A stretch of DNA of 64,000 nt from Kriegella aquimaris (GTDB lineage: Bacteria > Bacteroidota > Bacteroidia > Flavobacteriales > Flavobacteriaceae): contig NZ_FNGV01000007.1 of the NCBI RefSeq assembly GCF_900103215.1, positions 62,001-126,000 on the forward strand, given 5' to 3'. A program made the translations under genes and the position numbers. A model generated the notes under the pieces. The model saw nothing but the letters and a program-made list of their open reading frames with translations, made no database searches and was not told where the DNA came from. Below, one piece after another: positions 16,901 to 26,000 of the stretch. Each line of letters begins with the position of its first letter. Position 1 is the first letter of the stretch.

Positions 16901-17260
16901 AAGAAGTCAAAAGCCTCCTATGAAAAAAGTGCTACGGCAGAAAACAGAAGAGGGATGCACGATTTGGAATATTTTAAGGCAAAATCGAATCAGCAATTGG
17001 GCAATACGATAAAAGCGAATGAAATGTTCAAGAATTTGATTCGTCAAGGTAAGGAACAACGGGAAAAAGGAACCGATAATTCATTGATAGCTGTAGAAGA
17101 GGGAGCATCGGGAAACAATAAGGCCATCTCTAATTCGTATTATCTAGAAGCCTTGGGAAACAAAGGACTGGGCAACAGTTCGGAAGCACAAAAGCTATTC
17201 GAAACAGCGTTGGATACCTATAAGAATAATTTGTGGGCTCAGGTAATGGTAACCAATTGA
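13946..17260 (+). CDS. DUF5107 domain protein with TPR repeats, secreted
   Basis: A 1104-residue protein with a Sec signal (LVIFLSFSGIFAQ, about 12-27). Residues about 45-360 fit DUF5107, a beta-rich domain related to aldose-epimerase/galactose-mutarotase folds, with LENEFVRVKILPAFGGRLFS at the start and HHHRTTTMM carrying clustered His. From about residue 480 to the end the sequence is a string of tetratricopeptide helices (for example YYYMGLAQRALGKTDEAYRNF). The family accompanies glycan-use genes in Bacteroidota, and a carbohydrate-binding or epimerase-like role is inferred. It is the first gene of an operon with the CBM9-like protein 14 bp downstream, and probably GH88 and a sulfatase. 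Confidence 0.8.
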   Translation: MKNENQLLKLISAFVLVIFLSFSGIFAQVKVYEGQETIPTYKIGKEEVSPIFYTGRGVQGAEGHIYPYASQEDLGDKVLTDVTYDMVYLENEFVRVKILPAFGGRLFSAIDKTNGHELFHTNSVIKPDLIGTLGAWVSGGIEWCFPHHHRTTTMMPSDYRMIENEDGSATVWVGETEKTMGMRGVIGITLRPGRSFIETDYRINNTNTKTKKFLFWANVAITANDDFRTFWPPSQEIGVFHNNSSFTEWPISHQVYKGVDYTKGVDLTWWKNHPDPVSFFFWDGKDGFLGGYDYGKNAGTVHVGDPLQNKTSKLWQFGPGLQGQNARRKLTDDGKAYVELMTGTFSNNQPDYSWIAPHSVKDAKNYWYPLRDLEIVKNSTVDASVTLQMRNPKTIFYGFNTTKTYKNARMVLKYNDEVLAEKTMDIAPAHPFTETYKGKTAFDEYKLYIELSDADGKKLVSYAPQKPTHPELPEPQESVKKAKELESVEELYLTGRFVDQFNRPGLDPDDYYLKALKISPDDYRVNLAMGIRKTDQLKYEEALGYLQNAADKLKIKYYQPKEGEIYYYMGLAQRALGKTDEAYRNFGRSTWYYQWYSAGNYQLAQMESNKGNFEKALEYCANAYSTNTRDGRIVVLYSALLRKSGETDKAIALIDELLAYDPINFSALYEKELLQGNRSIEKWHKNMQDVDNNYLEIAVNYINAGLSEDGIDLLSPLEKSSNPLINYYRSYFYNQIGDAAKAREMLKLAQNASLDYIFPYREETERVLQNAIELDPQNAKAYYLLGNLLFDNRPEDANKAWEQVASINNTIPMVYRNLAFGAFHHGNDADGAIAYMKKAISLRNDVPRWYAELATYYDASDADFRECLDILRKNVTMVKKDVSAPKTLVQLYNLNGEYDEAISLLETHHFRTWEGGRSIYWHYVDAHTLKARQLINAGKNKEAVAQLEKALLYPENLEVGKASDDEKNAMIYYYMGLAYENMGDKKKSKASYEKSATAENRRGMHDLEYFKAKSNQQLGNTIKANEMFKNLIRQGKEQREKGTDNSLIAVEEGASGNNKAISNSYYLEALGNKGLGNSSEAQKLFETALDTYKNNLWAQVMVTN

Positions 17261-17274
17261 TCACAATCAAGGCT

Positions 17275-18060
17275 ATGAAAAAACTGTTGTTCCATAGCAC
17301 GACCTTGCTATTAATAGTTTCGACCATGTTAGGGTGGGGGCAATCTGAAAAGAAATTGGTCTTAGGGGAACAACCTATCTTCAGGGTATTAAAAACGAGT
17401 GAACCCATCACGGTCGATGGAAAAATGGAGGAGTCTATATGGCAGAGAACCGAGGCACGAAAAATGGAATACTTCTACAACACTGAAAAACCTCACGATA
17501 GTCAAGAAACCATTTATCGCATGCTATGGGACGATGAAAACCTGTACGCCTTCTTTCAATGTAAAGATAAATATATCACGGCACGGGAGACGAAACGTGA
17601 CGGACAACCCTATTTTGATGATTGTGCAGAAATTTTTATAATTCCCGCCGCCGATAGTTTAGATACCCACTTTGGGTTGGAGCTGAATTTGTTCAAGGCT
17701 TCCAACGATTTCATTTATTTTAATGATTATTACCAGGGAAAGGATGCTGTTTTTAAGACTTACGACCCCACATTCGAAGTTGAAGTTACAATCGATGGTT
17801 CGGTCAACGATAATTCCGATATTGATAGCGGGTGGACAATGGAATTCAAGATACCACTTGACGAATTGGGTGCTTTGGGGCAGATAGCGCCCGTACAGAC
17901 CGGAAGCCAATGGGCCTTTTTAGCCATTCGGCAAGACCGCAACGATGCAGAGGGCAACCGAAGGTCTACAGCTACTATATTTCCTATTTACGACATTTCA
18001 AAAAATGTACATCAAGCGAATCGGTTTGGGTTGATGGAATTTGTAGAAGAATATAAATAA
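17275..18060 (+). CDS. CBM9-like carbohydrate-binding protein, secreted
   Basis: The start at ATG 17275 follows the previous stop by 14 bp and gives a clear signal peptide (MKKLLFHSTTLLLIVSTMLG then WGQ); the frame upstream of it overlaps DUF5107 and is not coding. The 261-residue product matches the CBM9-like fold: EPITVDGKMEESIWQRTEA, then LWDDENLYAFFQCKD, then WTMEFKIPLDELG and a final WAFLAIRQDR strand. CBM9 domains bind the reducing ends of polysaccharide chains; single-domain members like this one are common in loci of this type, and their ligand is usually not known. No catalytic domain is attached. Confidence 0.82.
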   Translation: MKKLLFHSTTLLLIVSTMLGWGQSEKKLVLGEQPIFRVLKTSEPITVDGKMEESIWQRTEARKMEYFYNTEKPHDSQETIYRMLWDDENLYAFFQCKDKYITARETKRDGQPYFDDCAEIFIIPAADSLDTHFGLELNLFKASNDFIYFNDYYQGKDAVFKTYDPTFEVEVTIDGSVNDNSDIDSGWTMEFKIPLDELGALGQIAPVQTGSQWAFLAIRQDRNDAEGNRRSTATIFPIYDISKNVHQANRFGLMEFVEEYK

Positions 18061-18164
18061 TTCCCTTTCTAGTATCATTCAAATCTTTTAGGCCATCTTA
18101 ACGCCATGATGTTCAGAATTAGTTTGGTAAGTTGTATTTTGTGCTTTAATTAAAACAGAATTCT

Positions 18165-19430
18165 ATGAATAAGAATTATAGCTATAAACTACAGCTAAGC
18201 TATGTCGGTACCATCAAATTTATTTTCCTTTTAACCCTATTACTGACATCTTGCAAAGAGAATAAAGACAAGGTTTCGGACAAAATAGAGGCCAACAGTA
18301 CTATTGACGAAAATATAGACGTAGACCAAGCATTATCAAATGCGGTGAAGCAATTAGAGCTTCAGACGGAATACGCTATGAAAGAAAATAGAATTCCGAG
18401 AACGGTGAATCCGGAAGGAGAAATGCATTGGACGAATCCGAAATTTGATTGGACCGAAGGTTTTTATCCCGGTAGCCTATGGTATTTGTACAAGTATTCT
18501 AAAGATGATAAATGGAAGAATGCCGCAACATCTTTTCAGGCCATGTTCGAAGAACACAAGAATTTAACTACAAATCATGATTTAGGTTTCGTATTCAACT
18601 GTTCATATGGAAATGGATATGACTTAACCGGGAACGAAGATTTTATGGCTGTCATGATAACGGCGGCCAACGCTCTGTCCACCAGATTTAATCCAAATGT
18701 CGGTTGCATTAAAAGTTGGGACGTCGATAGGGGGTGGCAATCCGAAAGAAATTGGATGTTTCCTGTGATTATCGATAATATGATGAATCTTGAGCTGTTG
18801 TTCAAGGCCAGTGAACTTACTGGAGATACTAAATACAAAGAAATTGCAATAGCACATGCGAATACCACCCTGAAGAATCATTTTAGGGAAGACAACTCTT
18901 CATATCACGTAATCGATTATGACCCTAATACGGGAAGCGTAAGAAACAAAGAGACCGCCCAAGGTTTTGCTCATGAGAGTGCCTGGGCTAGGGGCCAAGC
19001 ATGGGGTTTGTACGGTTATACGGTTTGTTATCGCTATACCAAAGATGAAAAGTATCTTGATCAGGCCCAAAAAATAGCCAAATTCATTTATGATAATAGA
19101 CCGGCCGATGGTATTCCTTATTGGGATTATAATGCCGATAAAATTCCGAACGAACCGCGCGATGTTTCCGCAGCAGCTATAATCGCCTCTGCCCTTATTG
19201 AGTTAGATGGTTATACAAAAGAGTCTTATGGGGCGCAAATTGATGAAATTCTCGGTTCTTTGGCTTCAGAAGCATATACTGCCAAAATTGGGGAGAACAA
19301 TGATTTTATTTTGAAGCACAGTGTTGGTAGCATTCCTCATGGCAATGAAATTGATGTTCCTTTGAATTATGCCGATTATTATTATTTGGAAGCCCTATTA
19401 CGGTATAAAGATGACTACGTAAAGAATTAA
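18165..19430 (+). CDS. GH88 unsaturated glucuronyl hydrolase, lipoprotein
   Basis: A 421-residue lipoprotein (lipobox LLTSC, Cys30). It fits the GH88 family, an (alpha/alpha)6 barrel that removes unsaturated uronic acid from the non-reducing end of lyase products by hydration of the double bond. Visible family residues are Asp139 in TNHDLGF, the RGWQSERNWMFPVIIDN block with Asp204, and AWARGQAWGLYG. These Asp residues correspond to the usual acid pair. Because GH88 acts on products of polysaccharide lyases and no lyase is visible here, the lyase may lie outside the window or be unrecognised. It starts 104 bp after the CBM9-like gene and is followed 10 bp later by a sulfatase. Confidence 0.88.
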   Translation: MNKNYSYKLQLSYVGTIKFIFLLTLLLTSCKENKDKVSDKIEANSTIDENIDVDQALSNAVKQLELQTEYAMKENRIPRTVNPEGEMHWTNPKFDWTEGFYPGSLWYLYKYSKDDKWKNAATSFQAMFEEHKNLTTNHDLGFVFNCSYGNGYDLTGNEDFMAVMITAANALSTRFNPNVGCIKSWDVDRGWQSERNWMFPVIIDNMMNLELLFKASELTGDTKYKEIAIAHANTTLKNHFREDNSSYHVIDYDPNTGSVRNKETAQGFAHESAWARGQAWGLYGYTVCYRYTKDEKYLDQAQKIAKFIYDNRPADGIPYWDYNADKIPNEPRDVSAAAIIASALIELDGYTKESYGAQIDEILGSLASEAYTAKIGENNDFILKHSVGSIPHGNEIDVPLNYADYYYLEALLRYKDDYVKN

Positions 19431-19440
19431 AGACAGCTGC

Positions 19441-21033
19441 ATGAAATTTGCTTTTAAAATACTTGTAGTTGGTATTCTGATAATTGGTTGTAACGATAGG
19501 GGTGCTAAATCTGACAAAGAAAAAACTACAACGTCCTTAACTGAAAAACAACCTAATGTTCTAATTATCTATCCGGATCAATTGCGGCGCTATAGTGCTG
19601 GTTTTTGGTCAGAGCCAGCGTATGAAAAGCTTGTATCAGGAAAACCGGATCCTGTAATAACGCCAAACATGGACATGTTGGCTAAAAATGGAATTGTTTT
19701 TACCCACGCGATTAGCAATTTCCCCCTTTGTAGTCCGGCGAGGGGTATGCTTTTGTCAGGTAGATATCCTGAGCAAAACGGCATATGGAACAACTGTAGG
19801 GATGACAGGGATGAAAGTCTAAGGGACGATATTCCCGTTATCACTGATTTGTTTTATCAATCAGGCTATAGCACAGCCTATTTTGGAAAGTGCCATTGGC
19901 TTAAGAACGATCCATTGTTTGATGCCGATGGGAATTATGTAGGGTCAACGGAAAGTCCAGGGGGCAACTATATGAATCGTTATGACACCTATGTTCCACC
20001 TGGAAAATCACGTCATAATATTGAGTACATGTATCAATCAATAAAGGACTCCCATTATGACCCTCATATCTATTCGAGCGACCCGAACACAATTGCGGGA
20101 AAAAAAGATGGGGAGTTGTATTTGCCTAAAATTTTTTCTCCTAAAAATGAAGCTGAAAAAATAGTCGCTTACCTTACTAATGAAAATGAGGTTAGAGATG
20201 TGAACAAGCCTTTTTTCTTAATGTGGTCCATTAATCCTCCGCATAATCCATGGGATGATAAAAACACCGATATGGAAGCATTGGAAGCATATTACGATAC
20301 CGACAATTACCCAAACATAGACCGTTCTCTTGTGGTTCGTGAAAATGCCGATTTAGAAACGGCTCAATATGCCCGGCATTATTTTGCCAATGTTACAAGC
20401 ACGGACAAATACATTGGAATTGTGCTTGAAGAACTCGAAAAGCTCGGAGAACTGGAAAATACCATCGTGGTTCTAAGTGCCGATCATGGTGAGATGTTGG
20501 GTAGCCATGGTAAAACTGGTAAAAATACTTTTGAAACAGAATCTCTGGCCATCCCATTCATAGTACATTGGCCCGATAAATTGAAAAAAGGCACGGTTAC
20601 CGATGTTCTTTTTAGTGTTACCGATGTATTACCCACAACAATGGGGTTGGCCGGTCTGGAAAAAGAAATTCCTGAAGAAGTGGAAGGTATCAATTTTTCA
20701 AAACTATTACTTGACCCAAAAACCAATTATATGGCGAAGCCCTCCGGGGCACTCTTAATGCTTAGTAATTCAAGGGGGATTTATACCGATAGATACACGC
20801 TCTGTTTGGATGAAAAGGCAGGGGCAGAATCAAAATCGGAAACGAAAGCACTAAAAGAGGCTTATATTTACGACCGTGAAAAAGACCCCTATCAGCTAAA
20901 TAAAATTCAGTTACAAGACCTACCTGACGTATCTGAGGAGTTACTGCCTTTACTGGGTAAAGCACTTAAGAAAGCCAATGACCCATGGTATCAGCAAAGG
21001 CGATACGATGAGTTGATTGTTTATCCTATCTAA
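19441..21033 (+). CDS. S1-type sulfatase, lipoprotein
   Basis: A 530-residue lipoprotein (lipobox LIIGC, Cys17). The core motif is Cys97-Ser-Pro-Ala-Arg in LCSPARGMLLSGRYP, the CxPxR sequence that an anaerobic or aerobic formylglycine-generating system oxidises to the catalytic formylglycine. The first metal-binding motif is YPDQLRR, with one Asp where many S1 sulfatases have two; VVLSADHGEMLGSHG supplies the second metal site. The C-terminus has the usual YDREKDPYQLNKI. Substrate position cannot be read from the sequence. It is the last gene of the plus-strand group 13946-21033 and ends 50 bp before the stop of the opposing DUF5060 gene. Confidence 0.9.
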   Translation: MKFAFKILVVGILIIGCNDRGAKSDKEKTTTSLTEKQPNVLIIYPDQLRRYSAGFWSEPAYEKLVSGKPDPVITPNMDMLAKNGIVFTHAISNFPLCSPARGMLLSGRYPEQNGIWNNCRDDRDESLRDDIPVITDLFYQSGYSTAYFGKCHWLKNDPLFDADGNYVGSTESPGGNYMNRYDTYVPPGKSRHNIEYMYQSIKDSHYDPHIYSSDPNTIAGKKDGELYLPKIFSPKNEAEKIVAYLTNENEVRDVNKPFFLMWSINPPHNPWDDKNTDMEALEAYYDTDNYPNIDRSLVVRENADLETAQYARHYFANVTSTDKYIGIVLEELEKLGELENTIVVLSADHGEMLGSHGKTGKNTFETESLAIPFIVHWPDKLKKGTVTDVLFSVTDVLPTTMGLAGLEKEIPEEVEGINFSKLLLDPKTNYMAKPSGALLMLSNSRGIYTDRYTLCLDEKAGAESKSETKALKEAYIYDREKDPYQLNKIQLQDLPDVSEELLPLLGKALKKANDPWYQQRRYDELIVYPI

Positions 21034-21042
21034 GTGAAATTC

Positions 21043-21065
21043 AAGAAATCAACTTTCTTTTTTTT
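21043..21065 (+). terminator. weak hairpin with T run after the sulfatase gene
   Basis: An AAAGAA-type stem (AAGAAA / TTTCTT, 5-base loop) is followed by a run of T up to 21065, 9 bp after the stop at 21033. The stem is AT-only, so the call is weak. Confidence 0.35.
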
Positions 21066-21083
21066 CGTATGTTTTGACCAGCG

Positions 21084-22898
21084 CTATTTTTTAACGAGCA
21101 CTACCCAATCTTCCGTTCTTTCTTTTTTCGAAGGAGGATTTCCTAATTGAATTTTTCCCGGACCTTTTATCGTTGTTGTCTTTCCTTTTTGTAGTTCCCC
21201 ACCGGTACGCGGATTATACCATGATACATTAAACTCTTCTTCCGAACTGCCTAGATCTAAGGTCGATTCCCCTCCATTTTTAAGGTATACGACATAAGTT
21301 TCCCCTTTGTTGGCCAGAACATAATCACCTTCCGAAGAAATCAAAGCATCGTTCGATTCCATTTCCCAAACAGGAATTTGGTTATTATTAAAGAAATCGA
21401 GACAAATTTTCCCTTGGTCCCAAAACAAATCGCGCGAACGATAGTCTTGACAGGTAAGGTCAGAGTGGGGGTGTTTGTACCCAAAATACCATTCTGTACC
21501 CCATGCCCCGGCCATCATGGCACCCCAGAGTCCATTTTTGCGTGCGTCGTTGTGTTCGGGATCTTCGGCATCGGTAATTAAGGAATGCTGCGCATCACCA
21601 GGTTCATCACAGGCCACGGCCCAAATTTTTCCTGCTTCAGCAGATTCCTTTAGTATTCGCAAGACCGATTTGTGTACGTTACGGAAATCTTCTTTGTTGG
21701 TCTGCAATGAGGCCCCGGTAAATTTTGTGTTAGGACCATAAAGACCATCGTACCAAGCACCATTGTGGATTACGATATGATGGTTGTAAGGATCTATTTC
21801 CGAGAGGTATTCCGCTAATCGGATGCGTTCGGCCACATCGATTGGAAAGGTGGGTGGGTTTTCGGTCCAGTCGCCCGTTTCTTCGGCGAGGTTCCAGTTC
21901 AATGCAAGATGATGACCGAAACGGGCGATTAACTCACGAAAATATAGTTTGGTGTACAGACCAGTCCCTCCATTGTCCAACAACCCTTGATTTTCGTGTT
22001 CCAGCGTTTTAAAATGGAGAAACATACCCAATTTATCGGCATGTTCAAAGATTATTTCCCATTGATCGAGTTTTGAAGAGTCAAAACGGTCATAGGTTTC
22101 ATAATCTACATACGGGAAAACATTTTGATCGTCACCGGCGATATTCATGGTTAAAAATGAAAAGGCATTCATACCCTTGGATGCCAAATAATTAATGGCT
22201 CCGACAATTTCCTTTCCCTTCCCGTTTTTCCAAGTAGGGTCACCCTGTTTCCAGTCTTGCAAATGTGCTTCCCATGTTTTGACAAGATTGTCTTTGTGAC
22301 CATCGTTCTGAAAGTTGCCATCAAATTTATCATAGGCTAAAAAGTTTTCAGGAGCATCGGAACCACATTTTAGAAAGTATTCTCCGTTTTGAAATTTTAA
22401 ATAGCGTTCGCCCACGTACTGCAGCATTCCTTTTCCCCTAAAATCTCGTCCAGATTTATCGGATGGGGCAATGGTAAAAGCTCCTGATAGCCCGTCCATG
22501 AATTCACCGCTCTTTAATTTTTTCGAATCACGAACGGCTGCCCATTTTCCCTTATGAAAATCTACGTTGTACGTCCATTCCCCAATTTCATCCGGGGAGA
22601 AATGAACTCTCCATATATTTCCTGATTCGGCCCCGGAGTTGGCAGCATCACCATCCGTCGCATAGTAACCGGGAATTTGATAGGATTTACCTGAAGGGGT
22701 ATGTTTGAAAACGACATTCAGTCTATAGGTCAGAAACGGATTTTCCTCTGCCTGCTCCGAAGTTTCGGGGCCTTCAAACGATAATGTTACTTTGTGCCAT
22801 TTTTTTAATTCTCCTGTCAGTTCTTGTGCGAGGATTGAACTTTGGATAAAAAAGATAAAGAAAGTTGTTATAATCAGGGTCGATTTAATAGATCTCAT
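21084..22898 (-). CDS. DUF5060 putative glycoside hydrolase with collagen-binding-like C-terminal domain
   Basis: A 604-residue secreted protein (signal ending near SSILAQ, about 24). The order is: DUF5060 beta-sandwich (about 25-130, WHKVTLSFEGPETSE, then GNIWRVHFSPDEIGEWTY), a TIM barrel (about 145-490) and a final beta domain resembling the putative collagen-binding domain 2 family (GDYVLANKGETYVVYLKNGG). Candidate catalytic acids are the Glu pair in LNWNLAEETGDW and the Glu in VACDEPGDAQH, at barrel positions usual for retaining glycosidases of this clan. The sugar cleaved is unknown. It is transcribed alone, opposite the sulfatase at 19441-21033 and 182 bp after the VCBS gene start region on the same strand. 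Confidence 0.78.
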   Translation of the reverse strand: MRSIKSTLIITTFFIFFIQSSILAQELTGELKKWHKVTLSFEGPETSEQAEENPFLTYRLNVVFKHTPSGKSYQIPGYYATDGDAANSGAESGNIWRVHFSPDEIGEWTYNVDFHKGKWAAVRDSKKLKSGEFMDGLSGAFTIAPSDKSGRDFRGKGMLQYVGERYLKFQNGEYFLKCGSDAPENFLAYDKFDGNFQNDGHKDNLVKTWEAHLQDWKQGDPTWKNGKGKEIVGAINYLASKGMNAFSFLTMNIAGDDQNVFPYVDYETYDRFDSSKLDQWEIIFEHADKLGMFLHFKTLEHENQGLLDNGGTGLYTKLYFRELIARFGHHLALNWNLAEETGDWTENPPTFPIDVAERIRLAEYLSEIDPYNHHIVIHNGAWYDGLYGPNTKFTGASLQTNKEDFRNVHKSVLRILKESAEAGKIWAVACDEPGDAQHSLITDAEDPEHNDARKNGLWGAMMAGAWGTEWYFGYKHPHSDLTCQDYRSRDLFWDQGKICLDFFNNNQIPVWEMESNDALISSEGDYVLANKGETYVVYLKNGGESTLDLGSSEEEFNVSWYNPRTGGELQKGKTTTIKGPGKIQLGNPPSKKERTEDWVVLVKK

Positions 22899-23080
22899 AA
22901 ATATGGATTTATACAGTTGGATACTGGTACAGTAAAATTTCAGGCTTTAGTTTTAACTCAAAAACGAGCAATGCCCTTTGGTTTTTTGTTGCATTAAATG
23001 TTTAAAGTTTGCATATATTGTTGAATAAGCATCTTAGGATTATAAGATGGTCAAGATTTATATTTTGAGACAACAATAGC

Positions 23081-26000
23081 TTAGTTTTTAGGTTTAATGA
23101 CCTTGAACAGATCGTGCTTGTCATTATTGTTCACTACAAAAAGTAACTTGTCTCGAAGATCCGTGATGACCAGCATGTTTCGAACATCCTTATCCACAAA
23201 TAATCCAGATTTCAGTGCAGGTATAAAAGTAAACCCTCCTTTTCCATTGCCTTTTAAAAAGACACCTATTCCGGCATCTGCCCTAGTGGTCTCTACTTCT
23301 GACTGGTAATTGTTTCCTGCAAGAACGAGATCTTTGCTGCCATCTCCATCAAAATCTTCATAGACTATACTGTTGATCGGTGATTGTTGAACCTGGACGG
23401 GAAGCGGTTGGAAATCAAAGCCTTCTTTTCCTTGATTTAGGAAAATACCCGAACGAAATTCCGTAACCTTATAGTGCAACGCTGATTCTAGGCCATCGCC
23501 CACAATACCTTTTAAATCTTTACTGGCAAAGTCGGAATAGGTCGGAATTTTTTGTGCTAGCTGCGGCAATTGTTGGGTCATACACGATTTACCTCGAACC
23601 GGTACTTGCCTATCGCCATATTTTTTAGCCAGAATAACATCTTCTGAACCATTGAAATCAAAATCAGAAGTGTAGATTTCAAAGGGTTTCTCATAGGAAG
23701 TATGAAACTTATAATTAAGTCCCAAATTGCCGGCTATTATATCTTTGTCGCCATCATTATCTATATCATCGATCAAGAGTCTGTTCCACCAACCGACCGC
23801 TGCCGCAAGATTCGGGTAATTGTCACTACGCTTGAGCATGTTATTTTCATTTAAGAATATTTGAACCCCCATCCATTCTCCAGTAATCACTAAATCTATT
23901 TTTCCATCGGTATTTATATCTGTCCAGACTGCATCGGTCACCAAACCGATATTATTTAGTTCAGGCGCACGGTTTTCGTTTTGAATGGTAAATTTCCCTC
24001 CTTCATTAAGTAATAGAAGACTGCTTGCAGGATGCGGGTATTTACCCGTTATTACCCTTCCACCGACAAAAAGGTCTATGTCCCCATCCCCATCGTAGTC
24101 AGAGGGGACCACTATCGAGCCTGCAATTCCCACTTCAGGAATTACCCCTCTTGATTTTGAGAAAACCCCCTGTCCATTGTTCAAGTAAAGACGATCGATC
24201 AATAATCTGGGGTTCTCATAAAATTCATAACTTCCGCTGACCACATAAAGGTCTTGATCCCCGTCGTTGTCGAAATCAAAGAAAGCCGCACCTATATCTT
24301 CGCTTTGGGCATCTTCATTAAAGGCAGTAGTACTAGTCTCTTTGAAGCCTCCTTCTTTTTGCCCCAGCAATATTTGCCCAGGTTGCGTATGGCCGCCGCC
24401 GAGATAGATGTCTTCAATACCATCACCATTTGCATCACCCTTTGCGATTGCCGGACCTAGTTGGGAAAGTTTATGTGGCAATAAAATTTGTAGGTCATAA
24501 TCATTAAAATAGGGATCTATATGCGAGAAATTCGTCTTGACCTTAGCGAACAGTGTATTCCCTGAATTTTCGGATACTTTTTTAGGGTCAGTGGCATTGG
24601 TATAGGCTACGGTGAGTAGTTGGTTGCTTGGAACATTAATGAATTCTTCTTGTTTGCCATCGGGCCATAATATTTCCATTTTCTTTACGGAAACGTCTTT
24701 GCCAATGCCGAAACTTAACGTATTGGAAACTGCGGACAAAAATCCTCTCGTATTAATGAGCTGCCTTGTCAGTAGGCTTCCATCCTCAAGATAAATATTT
24801 GCCGTTACGCCCAATCCGGCGCGATTTTTTTGCGGTCCTGAAAATTGCAATTTTAAATAATCGCCCAATCCGATATCGGAAGCCGTGTTCTTCAGCACGG
24901 TGGCATGGTCATTTATGTTGTTGACTACTACATCTAGATCACCATCATTATCAAGGTCGGCATAAACCGCTCCATTGGAAAAAGTGGGCACCGAATCTGA
25001 CCATTTTGTTGAGGTATCTTCAAATGTTTTATCTCCTTTGTTCTTGAAGAAATAATTATTCAATTTTTGCTGAGGTAGCATTTGGGCAAATTTCAGAAAA
25101 TCTTCTTTGGTAGGCTTTCGTTGGTTTGCTTTTAGTATTTCTAGAATCTCATTGTTTTTGTCCCTATCTATCACATCACGATATACGCCGTTTGTCACAA
25201 AAATATCATTAAGGCCATCAAGATCGAAATCGGCCGAAAGTAGGGCCCAACTCCAATCCGTATCCGCCATGCCGGCCATCTTTCCTATTTCGCTGAAAGT
25301 ACCGTTACCGTTGTTCATTTGAAGCATGTTATGCATATACTGATGGTGATACCCTTTTTCGACCATAAGCTCAAACTGAGGAATGGAGGTCATGGCCATG
25401 GTTGTCTTAGACCTGATATAATCTTCTGGATTCATATCTAGAGTCATGAGGTCTAGAAGGCCATCATTATCAATGTCGGCCATATCACTTCCCATACTAT
25501 TAAAAGACATATGTTTAAACAATTTGTCTCTAGATTCGGTAAAAGTACCATTGCCATTATTTATATAGGCGAGATCAGGAACGTTGAAATCGTTGCAGAC
25601 GTAAACATCGGGCCAGCCATCATTGTTAAGGTCGCCTACCTGTGGATTCAAGCCAAAACCAATATCGAACTGTAATCCTGCTTTTTCTGAGACATCTGTA
25701 AAATGGCCAGTACCATCGTTTTGATAAAGACGGTCACTTCCTTTGAGTTCCAATGTTTTGGGATCTCTCTGTATTTTTTCAAGATCAAGCACTTCTGACC
25801 TGCTCGTTATATCAGGCGTATTGGAGACATAAACGTCGAGGTCATTGTCTTTATCGTAATCAAAAAAAGTAGCTTGAATTGTTCGGTTACTGTCGGCCAA
25901 ACCAACTTCTTTCGCTTGTTCTGAAAAGGTAAGGTCACCATTATTGATATATAAAAGATTAGCGAATTTGTTATCCTCGTCTTGCCATCCGCCGCGGGAA

